From: a virus
Direction: 5' to 3' (one strand)
IMG/VR virus record: IMGVR_UViG_3300009159_000153
Location: 1-36,815 of that record
Length of the DNA stretch: 36,815 bases
The notes under the pieces: model-generated
Databases searched by the model: none
What the model saw: the letters and a program-made list of their open reading frames with translations, nothing else
Told to the model about the DNA's origin: nothing
Shown here: positions 1-7,800 of the stretch, in pieces
Layout: each line of letters starts with the position of its first letter
Numbering within the stretch: the stretch's first letter is position 1
Made by a program: the position numbers and the translations under genes

Positions 1-19
1 GAAATAACTTGCTGGAAAG

Positions 20-45
20 GCCCCTAATTAATTTTAGGGGCTTTT
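20..45 (+). terminator. Intrinsic terminator at left edge
   Basis: An 8-bp perfect stem (GCCCCTAA at 20-27, TTAGGGGC at 34-41) with a 6-nt loop is followed by TTTT. It probably ends transcription of the upstream gene, presumably the major capsid protein, whose stop could be the TAA at 5-7; the upstream coding frame cannot be established from so few bases. Confidence 0.85.
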
Positions 46-70
46 CATTTTAATTTTATAGTGCTATAAT
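42..70 (+). promoter_or_regulatory. Sigma70-like promoter, extended -10
   Basis: TTTTCA (42-47), a 17-nt spacer and TATAAT (65-70) preceded by TG at 62-63 form an extended -10 promoter directly behind the terminator. The predicted start is near 77. It would drive the connector genes from 98 onward. Confidence 0.7.
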
Positions 71-97
71 TTGTATACATACCAAAGGAGTATATAT

Positions 98-496
98 ATG
101 TCATTTGACACACTTAAGGTCAAGGAACTAAAAACATTAGCAGCGGACTTCGCAGTTGACGTGGACGGCCTAAAAAACAAAGCAGATATTATCGCATCAC
201 TTGCAGAAGAAGGAGTAACTTGGTCAGTTTACCAAGGAACACTTAAGAACATAGAAAATGCAAAAGAAGACTCAGATGAAATTCTTCCTAGACTGGATCC
301 AAATCAAAAACTTGATGAAGATATGGTTCTTGTAAAGATGGATCGACCAAACTATAGATATGATGCGCTAGGGTTTACATTTACAATAGAGCACCCATTT
401 GTAGCAATGAAGCCCGATGTGGCTCAAGAAATTTTTGATAAGGAGGAAGGGTTTAGATTGGCTACACCTAGAGAAGTACAGGAGTATTACAACTAA
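98..496 (+). CDS. SAP/Rho-N-like virion-associated protein
   Basis: This 132-residue protein lies between the presumed capsid gene and the head-tail connectors. Residues about 5-38 look like a SAP or Rho-N type small helical domain (LKVKELKTLAADF, then VDGLKNKADIIASL), a fold that often binds nucleic acid. The C-terminal half (VKMDRPNYRYDALGFTFT, ending ATPREVQEYYN) resembles a conserved small protein that follows the capsid gene in actinophages. I chose the ATG at 98 because AAAGGAG (84-90) sits 7 nt upstream; a TTG 27 nt earlier would lie almost on the predicted transcription start and precede the ribosome site. Its exact virion role is unknown. Confidence 0.75.
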   Translation: MSFDTLKVKELKTLAADFAVDVDGLKNKADIIASLAEEGVTWSVYQGTLKNIENAKEDSDEILPRLDPNQKLDEDMVLVKMDRPNYRYDALGFTFTIEHPFVAMKPDVAQEIFDKEEGFRLATPREVQEYYN

Positions 497-505
497 GCCT
501 AACAA

Positions 506-1489
506 ATGGCAGAGATATACCAGAATACAAGCACGGCAGCCACAACAAAGCTTTACGTAAAAGGTGAAGCAGTTACGCCTACCGCATCAGTAATCGTAAA
601 ATTTTATGATATAACTGGTGATCCAGTTGTCTCTCCACAAATTAGTCCTTCAACAATTATTGCTACTGTTACAGCAGAAGCAAGTGAAGTAGATCAGGGC
701 TCATTTAGCGTATACCTTCCAATACAGCATACAACAAGAAACAGAAAGTTTAAATTAATATGGGATTGGCAATACGACTCCGTATCCTATTCAAATACAA
801 CCTACCTTGATGTTATTACTCCGTATGTCGATATACAAGAAGCAGCACAAGAAATGGGACTTGGTTCAGATGCAAATGATCCAAATCATAAAACACATCA
901 GGAATTAAAGCTAGCAGAAAGATACGCAAGAAACATAATTGAAGGGCATACAGGGCAAAAGTTTTATTTGCATGATGATAGATTCTTTACAATAGGAAGT
1001 GATTCAGATACACTTTCAATGCCTAAAAAAATAAATAGGCTACATACCCTATATGCCAATGATGAATTGCTTATAGACAATATCAATAGCATTAACAACT
1101 TAGGCATAGTTGTTGAAAATACAGTAAGTGGATTTGGAATAAGAGCCAATCATTTTTCTGGCGTTAATGACGATGTATATATTGCAAATGGAATGGTACC
1201 GCCTTCAATAAATGACTCTTCCCCAAATATTTTTAGAAGATCAAAGTCGTATAAAGTTTATGCAAGATTCGGCTGGGATTATATTCCAAATGAAGTTAGA
1301 GACGCAGCAGTTGAGCTAATGAAGATGTACTTTGCAAAAGACCGTGTATGGAGAGATAGATACGTTAAAAAGATCTCCACAACAGACTGGGACTTTGAGT
1401 ATTCTTCTGAAGCTTTTAGCGGAACAGGATCTTCTTACGCAGATAAACTTTTAGCAGACTATGTTATAACACAAATGGTACTGGTGTAA
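506..1489 (+). CDS. Head-tail connector (adaptor) with N-terminal beta domain
   Basis: A 327-residue protein in the adaptor position of the neck operon. Residues about 106-200 carry the helical core typical of gp6/gp15-like adaptors (YVDIQEAAQEMGLG, LKLAERYARNIIEGHTG), which dock under the portal. The C-terminus (VRDAAVELMKMYFAKDRVWRDR) fits the closing helices of this family. Residues 1-105 are an extra Ig-like beta region (VSPQISPSTI, GSFSVYLPIQHT) absent from minimal adaptors, as seen in some actinophages. No strong ribosome site lies just upstream; the start follows the previous stop by 9 nt, so translational coupling is likely. The stop overlaps the next start in TAATG. Confidence 0.75.
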   Translation: MAEIYQNTSTAATTKLYVKGEAVTPTASVIVKFYDITGDPVVSPQISPSTIIATVTAEASEVDQGSFSVYLPIQHTTRNRKFKLIWDWQYDSVSYSNTTYLDVITPYVDIQEAAQEMGLGSDANDPNHKTHQELKLAERYARNIIEGHTGQKFYLHDDRFFTIGSDSDTLSMPKKINRLHTLYANDELLIDNINSINNLGIVVENTVSGFGIRANHFSGVNDDVYIANGMVPPSINDSSPNIFRRSKSYKVYARFGWDYIPNEVRDAAVELMKMYFAKDRVWRDRYVKKISTTDWDFEYSSEAFSGTGSSYADKLLADYVITQMVLV

Positions 1490-1914
1490 TGTTTGACGTG
1501 GTTGATGGTTTAATGACCATGAAAATGGATGTCTACCGTCAATCAGAACGGCAGGATCCAAACACTGGTGCAATGGTTAGAGAGTTTTCTTATATTAAAA
1601 CATTAGATTGTTATGCTCGTGGAATTATTACGCAGGGCGGGGCTAAAGGAAATGACAAGCAAAAATTTTCTAACAAATATTCTAATGATCAGTCTATAGA
1701 AGTTAGAACATCTGAAAGACTTACTGCTAGAGATAAAGTTAAGAATATTAGAGATGTCAATGGGAAACCAATATGGTATGAATTAAATTACCCAAATGAT
1801 ACAGATACTGTATTTGATGTTATGGGAACAACCCCAATAGCAGATCCTTTTGGAAATGTTGTTGGATACAATTCTTCATTGGAAAGAGCGGAGAATCAAC
1901 AAATTGGCATCTGA
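1489..1914 (+). CDS. Head-tail stopper / head closure protein
   Basis: 141 residues starting at the TAATG junction with the adaptor. Size, position and the small beta-barrel-like pattern (KMDVYRQSERQDPNTGAMV, a charged middle, then KNIRDVNGKPIWYELN) match SPP1 gp16-like stoppers that close the connector pore and contact the tail. The assignment rests mainly on gene order (adaptor, stopper, tail completion, terminator, major tail protein), because the sequence is divergent. The 3' end overlaps the next gene. Confidence 0.6.
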   Translation: MFDVVDGLMTMKMDVYRQSERQDPNTGAMVREFSYIKTLDCYARGIITQGGAKGNDKQKFSNKYSNDQSIEVRTSERLTARDKVKNIRDVNGKPIWYELNYPNDTDTVFDVMGTTPIADPFGNVVGYNSSLERAENQQIGI

Positions 1915-2695
1915 AATTTTAGCAATTAAAGCAGCAAGCGGATTAGTTAATTTAATGTCTAATAAGCCAGTAAGTGGTGCAATAAAAGACAGCACAGTTG
2001 CTCAGATATCTGCAGCTTTATTTTATAAAACAAATGTTATGGCTAAGCTTGCTGCTAACCCACAGTTTCAATCAGCATTTAGAAGTGTCATATTTGATCA
2101 GGTTCAGATCGACTTTGCAGACTATATAGACGCAAAAGCAAGAACATCTCCAAAATCTTTTCACCATGTTTACGAATGGGGAAGAGTAGGAGATAGCGAG
2201 GCAAGACTATTTAAATTAAATAAGCTTCCTGCAGATGGATTATCATTAAAAATTAATTACGAACTAACTGACTCAAAGTCTTTTGTACCATCTGAAAACT
2301 CTAACAATAAACACGTCTTTGTAAAAAAAGCTTCTGTTATGGAAGAGGGAAAGACTGTAGTCATAAGGCCAAGATTTTCTGAAAGGCTGGTATTTGATGT
2401 AGACGGATACACAATATTTATGCCAAAAGGCGAATCCGTTACTGTTAGAAAACCAGGAGGTGCGGCAACCAAAAACGCCTTCTTTGCACAGTATAGATAT
2501 TTCTTTACTGGACAGCTAGTCAATATGTCTATAAAAAAATCGGGATTCCAGAGATTATTTAATTCATCATTGTCTAGAGCGCTGGGTGTACCAGCACAAG
2601 TTAAATCAGTTAAATATAGTTTCTCACCAAATCAATTGGCAAGTGAAGCTGAGGCTGCAACATCATCAGCATTTGCGAGGTTATCACATGGCTAA
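1904..2695 (+). CDS. Putative tail completion / neck protein
   Basis: About 263 residues if translation begins at TTG 1904, which has GGAG (1890-1893) 10 nt upstream and overlaps the previous gene by 11 nt. An ATG at 1856 is the alternative, but it has no usable ribosome site. The gene occupies the HK97 gp10-like position between stopper and tail terminator. The N-terminal part (AIKAASGLVNLM, VAQISAALFYKTNVMAKLA) is helical, followed by a beta-rich part (SFHHVYEWGRVGD, VVIRPRFSERLVFDVDGY). The phrase around HHVYEWG resembles neck proteins I know from actinophages. Function is inferred from order. It overlaps the next gene by 8 nt. Confidence 0.55.
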   Translation: MASEILAIKAASGLVNLMSNKPVSGAIKDSTVAQISAALFYKTNVMAKLAANPQFQSAFRSVIFDQVQIDFADYIDAKARTSPKSFHHVYEWGRVGDSEARLFKLNKLPADGLSLKINYELTDSKSFVPSENSNNKHVFVKKASVMEEGKTVVIRPRFSERLVFDVDGYTIFMPKGESVTVRKPGGAATKNAFFAQYRYFFTGQLVNMSIKKSGFQRLFNSSLSRALGVPAQVKSVKYSFSPNQLASEAEAATSSAFARLSHG

Positions 2696-3197
2696 TTATA
2701 AATTAGATGCAATGTTTGAAATAAGAAAGTTCCTTTGGAACAGGCTTACATGGTTAGGCATATTCAACGAGGAAGAATATTATTCAGATAATCTAAATGA
2801 GACTCTTGTGCCAATTGTTCCAGTCCAGCAACAACCAGAGATGAATCAGTTTTTAAGCGGTAAGAAGCATATAGTCTACGACAAGATAGGAATGTCTTAT
2901 GAGAATAACTGGATGATATGCTGCGAGCAAATACTGCTAACACTATATTCTCCAGAACTTATCGATATTGTTGAAATAAGAAACTTCCTAACAGATGAAT
3001 TCAGAAGAATGGATGAATCTGCCAGAGATGTGAATAAATGGGCGGGGTTATCAGATAAATTCAAATTCCATAGTATCCATATAGCAGACATATCATCTAC
3101 AGCTCCATCAGAAGAAATCCAAGGATTCTATGCAGCAGATGTCATATTAGAGGTCAAATATTCAAGGATAACAAATGGCCAGGGCAGGTTTGCCTAA
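2688..3197 (+). CDS. Putative tail terminator protein
   Basis: 169 residues, directly before the major tail protein, which is the standard slot for the terminator that caps the tail tube and joins it to the neck. I chose ATG 2688, which overlaps the upstream stop in ATGGCTAA and has GCGAGG (2675-2680) 7 nt before it; the open frame extends further upstream, but only as a shadow of the previous gene. The sequence (ANYKLDAMFEIRKFLWNRL, ICCEQILLTLYSPELIDI, FYAADVILEVKYSRI) shows the alternating helix and strand pattern expected of gpU/gp17-like terminators. Family assignment is positional. Confidence 0.6.
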   Translation: MANYKLDAMFEIRKFLWNRLTWLGIFNEEEYYSDNLNETLVPIVPVQQQPEMNQFLSGKKHIVYDKIGMSYENNWMICCEQILLTLYSPELIDIVEIRNFLTDEFRRMDESARDVNKWAGLSDKFKFHSIHIADISSTAPSEEIQGFYAADVILEVKYSRITNGQGRFA

Positions 3198-3198
3198 T

Positions 3199-3227
3199 TT
3201 GCCTTTTATAATATAGTAGAGTAAAAT
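3199..3227 (+). promoter_or_regulatory. Promoter of the major tail protein gene
   Basis: TTGCCT (3199-3204), a 17-nt spacer and TAAAAT (3222-3227) give a plausible sigma70-like promoter, with transcription starting near 3234. The leader is about 68 nt, unusually long for this window, and carries a palindrome before the ribosome site. An isolated TATAAT at 3207-3212 has no good -35 partner. Confidence 0.5.
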
Positions 3228-3270
3228 TAGAACAGAGGAAAGGGCCTAGCCAGCCAAAATATATATATTA

Positions 3271-3284
3271 ATTTCATATGAAAT
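3271..3284 (+). repeat. 14-bp perfect palindrome in the tail protein leader
   Basis: ATTTCATATGAAAT reads the same on both strands and ends 1 nt before the AGGAGG ribosome site (3286-3291). It could be a dimeric protein site or a weak RNA duplex element. In an AT-rich leader, chance is possible. Confidence 0.4.
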
Positions 3285-3301
3285 CAGGAGGCAATACAAT
3301 T

Positions 3302-4075
3302 ATGGCAACATATCAAAATACAGGAGACGCCCGCAACATTCTTGTTGGAGCATCACCACTATTTTTGTCAGTAGAAGATTCAACCGTAAATGGTTATGAT
3401 AATAGCATGGAAGCAGGGGCAACCCCAGAAAATGCTTTCGTTGCAGATAAAAACCGTTACGTACCAGCATTCTTAGCAGGAGAGTCTTACACAGATACAT
3501 TAAATAAGGTATCTGTAGACACAGCTACTACACAAGCAACAGCTCCGTTTACAGCATCTAACCCAAAAAAGGGTGGAGCATATCGTAACGTAGGTTACAC
3601 AAATAACGGTCTTCAGATCAGCTACCAGCCAACATTCGATTCAGTAACTGTTGATCAGTTGCTCGATACAGCTAAGCTTTTCAAGTCTGCTATGCAGGTT
3701 CAAATTTCAACAGAAATGGCAGAAGGTACTCTAGAAAATATCCTAGCAGTATTTGGACAAAAGGGATCAACGCTAGTAAAGGGTTCTGACGTTGACGTAC
3801 TAGGCTTGGAAGCAGGCGCACTAGGTGCAGCTCCAACAGAGCGTCAACTAATTGCAATTGGACAAGCTCCAACAAGAGATGATTCAGGCGCTAATATAAC
3901 AACAGAGCGTGTATACTATGCACGTCGTGTTTTGTCTGTTGAGCAGTCACAGTTCTCTTTGGCTCGTACAGCAGCAACAACATTCCCAGTGACATTCCGT
4001 CTTCTCCCATCAGGTGAAGCAAGCCACATTGGTTCAGAGTACGGTAAAATTATTGACCGTGTTCTATCAGCTTAA
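3302..4075 (+). CDS. Major tail (tube) protein
   Basis: 257 residues forming the repeating ring of the tail tube. It sits between the tail terminator and the chaperones, has its own promoter and a strong terminator, and starts at ATG 3302, 10 nt after AGGAGG (3286-3291). The sequence begins MATYQNTGDARNILVG and contains a helix-rich middle (VDQLLDTAKLFKSAMQVQI) before a beta C-terminus (FPVTFRLLPSGEASHIGSEY), consistent with actinophage tube proteins. Arginine codons are almost all CGT/CGC (10 of 11 by my count), whereas neighbouring genes mostly use AGA, suggesting selection for high expression. No Ig-like decoration domain is visible at the C-terminus. Confidence 0.85.
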   Translation: MATYQNTGDARNILVGASPLFLSVEDSTVNGYDNSMEAGATPENAFVADKNRYVPAFLAGESYTDTLNKVSVDTATTQATAPFTASNPKKGGAYRNVGYTNNGLQISYQPTFDSVTVDQLLDTAKLFKSAMQVQISTEMAEGTLENILAVFGQKGSTLVKGSDVDVLGLEAGALGAAPTERQLIAIGQAPTRDDSGANITTERVYYARRVLSVEQSQFSLARTAATTFPVTFRLLPSGEASHIGSEYGKIIDRVLSA

Positions 4076-4095
4076 TTATATTAATAATTAATATC

Positions 4096-4121
4096 AAAGC
4101 CCCCAAGAAATTGGGGGCTTT
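4096..4121 (+). terminator. Terminator after the major tail protein
   Basis: AAAGCCCCCAA (4096-4106) pairs perfectly with TTGGGGGCTTT (4111-4121) around a GAAA tetraloop. It should end the abundant tail tube transcript and separate it from the chaperone and tape measure operon. Confidence 0.9.
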
Positions 4122-4125
4122 GCTG

Positions 4126-4154
4126 TTGTACCCTTATAATGATTATGCTATAAT
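4126..4154 (+). promoter_or_regulatory. Promoter of tail chaperone / tape measure operon
   Basis: TTGTAC (4126-4131), a 17-nt spacer and TATAAT (4149-4154) with TGC before it (4146-4148) form a strong extended -10 promoter immediately after the terminator. Transcription would start near 4161, 10 nt before the AAGGAGGA ribosome site (4171-4178). Confidence 0.8.
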
Positions 4155-4182
4155 AATTTAGACGATCCTTAAGGAGGATACA

Positions 4183-4515
4183 ATGGCAACAACAGTATAT
4201 GACGTAGAAGAGATTGAACTACAAAGCGGAGCTAAAGTAAAGCTCAAGCCATTATCAATCAAGCAACTACGAAAGTTTATGGAAGTAATTAAAAAAGTTC
4301 AAGACGCAGAAGACGAAGCTGCAACACTTGGTATTTTGGTAGAAGCATGCGGAGTTGCAATAGAAACTCAGCTACCAGATCTAGTTGCAGACCTAGACAA
4401 GCTAGAAGAAGCATTAGACGTTCCAACAATTAACCGCATCCTTGAAGTTTGCGGAGGAATTAAGATGGACGACCCAAACCTGATAGCGGCAGCAGTACTG
4501 GCTGGTCAGAACTAG
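4183..4515 (+). CDS. Tail assembly chaperone, unshifted product (gpG-like)
   Basis: 110 residues, read from ATG 4183 to the TAG at 4513-4515. It lies immediately before the tape measure gene, the invariant place for the gpG/gpGT chaperone pair that coats the tape measure protein during tail assembly. The sequence is acidic and helical (VEEIELQSGAKVKLKPLS, then IKQLRKFMEVIKKV), typical of the family. The gene has a strong promoter and ribosome site. Near its 3' end a CCCAAAC heptamer allows a fraction of ribosomes to slip into the -1 frame and produce the longer form. Confidence 0.85.
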   Translation: MATTVYDVEEIELQSGAKVKLKPLSIKQLRKFMEVIKKVQDAEDEAATLGILVEACGVAIETQLPDLVADLDKLEEALDVPTINRILEVCGGIKMDDPNLIAAAVLAGQN

Positions 4516-4850
4516 ATTTAGCCGCTTTAGAAGGCCAAGTTTTTCTTCTGGGACACTGGAAGAATTATGAAGAGCTAGAAGAAAATTTATCGATGCCAGA
4601 GTTGGTTCAAACCATAACAGCGATAAACCTAAAAGAGCACAACCAAAGAAAGTTTGCAGCATCACTAAAAGGAATACAATTAGATGATGATGTAGAAGAA
4701 GAAAAAAAAGGTTCTACCTTTGAAGATATCCAAAGAAGAGCACTTGGTATAACAGCATCAGCAGATGATGTTGTTGGATTACAAGGGCCATTCGCAGCAC
4801 AAGCTGGATTTGGAATTGGCGCAGGGTTAGGATATTCTAGGAGTAATTAA
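4183..4850 (+). CDS. Tail assembly chaperone, -1 frameshift product (gpGT-like)
   Basis: A 222-residue fusion is predicted: 99 residues in frame 0 through Asn AAC at 4477-4479, then a -1 slip and 123 residues from 4479 to the TAA at 4848-4850. The -1 frame is closed by TAA at 4461-4463 and frame 0 by TAG at 4513-4515, so the slip must fall between them. CCCAAAC at 4473-4479 has the correct phase (C CCA AAC). The extension contains LAALEGQVFLLGHWKNYEEL and LEENLSMPELVQTI, which closely resembles the T-domain of actinophage chaperones. An ATG at 4593 inside this extension is not needed as an independent start. The stop overlaps the tape measure start in TAATG. Confidence 0.88.
4473..4504 (+). 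promoter_or_regulatory. Programmed -1 ribosomal frameshift site
   Basis: The slippery heptamer CCCAAAC (4473-4479) fits X XXY YYZ in phase with the chaperone reading frame. About 10 nt downstream, CAGC (4490-4493) can pair with GCTG (4501-4504), a short stem that may or may not stimulate slippage. The protein evidence for fusion is stronger than the RNA structure. Confidence 0.85.
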
Positions 4851-7800
4851 TGGCTGACGAACAAATTGTAACCAGTATAGTCGCCAAAGCCGACTTGTCT
4901 AGCCTTGTGTCTGAAGTACACAGGGCTAGTGCTAGTCTCCAGCAACTACAAAGAGAACTCCTTGCATCAAACAAAGCAATATCTTCTTCAACAAAATTAG
5001 CAAATAATCTATTCAGAGATACCTTAACTGGAAGCGGACAGTTCTCCAGCCACTTTGTAAACCTTAATTCTGATGTAGATAAATTTGGTAAAAACTTAGA
5101 TGCTGGTAGACTAAAGCTTAAGAACTATTTCCAAACATTTAGAGAGCACTCTACAACTCAAAAGGGTATGATCAGGGAGCTTGCCAAAGAACAGGTAATG
5201 CTTCAAAATTCAGTACTGCAACCTCTGGGCAGAAATGCTCAAGGTTTAATGCAATACAATGTAATGATTCCTAGAGGCTTAGATGCAATAGCAAATAGCG
5301 GAAAATTAGCTCGCATGGAAATGCAGATTATGAATCGTGCATTATCTGAAGGAGCAGGGTCTTTAATTAACTGGGGTAAAAATACTCAGTGGGCAGGTAG
5401 ACAGCTTACCGTAGGACTCACAGTTCCTCTAACTATGTTTGGAGCGGCAGCTGGAAAAGCATTTAGAGAAGCAGACGCAGAGCTTGTAAGATTAACAAAA
5501 GTTTATGGCGGTCTTGCAGCTACATCCGCTTCAGATTTAAGAGCAATTAGAGAAGAAGTTGTTGAAACAGCAAAAGTTTTATCTAAGACAATGGGTGCAT
5601 CTTTTAAAGAAACTATTGCGCTAGGTGCTGATATCGCGGCAACAGGACAAACTGGTGACGAGCTCCTTGGATCAATTGCAGAAACAACAAGACTAGCAAT
5701 ACTCGGTGAAGTAGATAGACAAGATGCAATGAAAGCAACTCTTTCTATTCAGACAGCTTTTAAGCAAAATACTCAACAACTAACTGAATCAATTAACTTT
5801 CTCAACGCAGTTGAAAACCAAACTTCAACAACTCTTAATGACCTAGTAGAGGCTATCCCAAAAGCTGGACCAGTAATTCAACAGCTTGGAGGAAGTGTTA
5901 AAGATTTAGCTCTCTATTTAACTGCAATGAGAGAAGGTGGAATTAGCGCATCAGAAGGCGCCAATGCTTTAAAGTCTGGTCTAGCATCACTTATTAACCC
6001 AACAAAACAAACAGTTGGCATGATGTCAGATTTTGGCATAGATGTAATGGGAATGGTTGCAAAAAATACTGGAAATACAACTGGCTTGCTTATGGATTTG
6101 CAGAAAGCTCTTGATGGTTTAGATCCATTAAGTAAAGCAAGAGCAATGGAGCAAATGTTTGGTAAGTTCCAATTTGCAAGAATGAGCGCATTGCTTAACA
6201 ACTTAGGAAAGCAGGGTAGCCAGACTCTTCAAGTTTTAGATTTAATGAAAGCAAGCACTTCAGATTTAGCAGCAGTTGCTAGCCGAGAATTAAAAATGGT
6301 TACAGAGTCCGCATCTGGTAAATACAAGAGGGCTATAGAAGGCCTTAAAGCAGAGCTTGCAGATGTTGGAGAAGAGTTTCTTGGAGTTGCTACCAAGCTT
6401 ATAAGCGCAGCTACAAAGATTTTAGATTTCTTTACTAAGTTGCCTGACCCAATTAAAAAGGGATTAACATTTTTAGCTGGATTTACAGCACTGGTTGGTC
6501 CTCTTATTATGTTAACTGGTGTGCTTGCAAACTTCTTTGGATATATAACTAAGGGAGTTGTTCAACTAAGAGCATTCTTTATGAAGGCCAATGGCTGGAA
6601 GATGCTTACTCCAGAAATTATTGCTGCTGAAAAAGCAGCACTTATGGTTGAAAATGCATTTTATTCAGATGCAGCAGCAGCTCAAGTTCTTCACAATGCG
6701 TTACAAAAGCTTGTTTTAGATTATCAAAGTCTACAAGCGGCATCAATGAAAAATGCAGTTCCAGTAAATGGAGGAGTTAGCACTGTTGCTGGTAACCCAG
6801 TGATGGTTGGCGGAAGAAGAGTTGTAGACCCTAACGATCCATATGTTGGAGATCCTAACACTAGAGCAATGTCTCATATTAGACCAAGAGATCTAAATAA
6901 TCCTGCAACTATATTTGGCGGAGTCCCAGGAGCTATCCCAGTTAATAGAGGCATATCAAGAACTCCTCAAATGTACATGCACGATAGGCTTCCAAACATT
7001 GAAGGACTAACAAGCGTAAAGGGAATATCAACAGGAATTGTTCCAGGAGAAGCAGCTAAGTTCCATGCATTAATGGCAACACTAGGAATGCAGACAGAAC
7101 AAGAAGTTGCAATGCTCAAAAAGACAATTGCTATGGGTGGAACTGTAAGCGCAGAGCTGCTAGACACATTTGATGATATTCTGCCTATAACTAAAAGATT
7201 TGCAGATAGTGCCGCAACGCAATCAGCATCTATTGTGCAACAAATGAGAAATGCAGAAATAACAGTTGAGCAAGCTAAGGCAAGAATACTTGCACTTAAT
7301 GCACAGATAGAAGCAGATATGGGCTCTGCAGTAACAGCATATGCCGCTGGTCGAGGAAGAAGAATTGATTTAACAAGAGCTCCTATGATGGACCAACCAG
7401 TTGTTGATGCAAATGGTCAGTTTACATTAAGAGATCTTTATAAGAAAAAAACAAATGCTTCTGTCATGGAAGAATTTGGAAGACTACGTGGTGTTAGAAC
7501 TTTTGGAGCACCATATAGTATTCAGACAACAAGGCTGCCTAAGTTTAACATCGGTGGAGACATAGAATCATTTGGTCCAAGCAAGACTATGGTTTCTGGA
7601 CCTTCTTCAATTGGTTATGATGATAGATTGGGAAGCGTTCCTCTAGGCGGATATGTTTTAAATCAGCAAGCCTCAATGGATCCAGCAAATGCTGCATTAG
7701 TTGCAATGGCTCCATCTACCTACTTAAACGATGGCGGAAGCATAACAGCAGCACTTACTCCACGGGAAACAGTCTTTGGTCCTCAGATACAAAGAATGCC

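Noticed and set aside
71-97. TTG start at 71 for the first gene
   Set aside because: It would put the start before the predicted transcription start and ribosome site; ATG 98 has AAAGGAG at proper distance.
2586-2687. Longer form of the tail terminator from ATG 2586
   Set aside because: The added residues are low-complexity shadow of the upstream gene; ATG 2688 has a ribosome site and a normal overlap.
4593-4850. Separate gene starting at ATG 4593
   Set aside because: The same frame is open back to 4464 and reads as chaperone T-domain, so it is the -1 frameshift extension. No ribosome site precedes the ATG.
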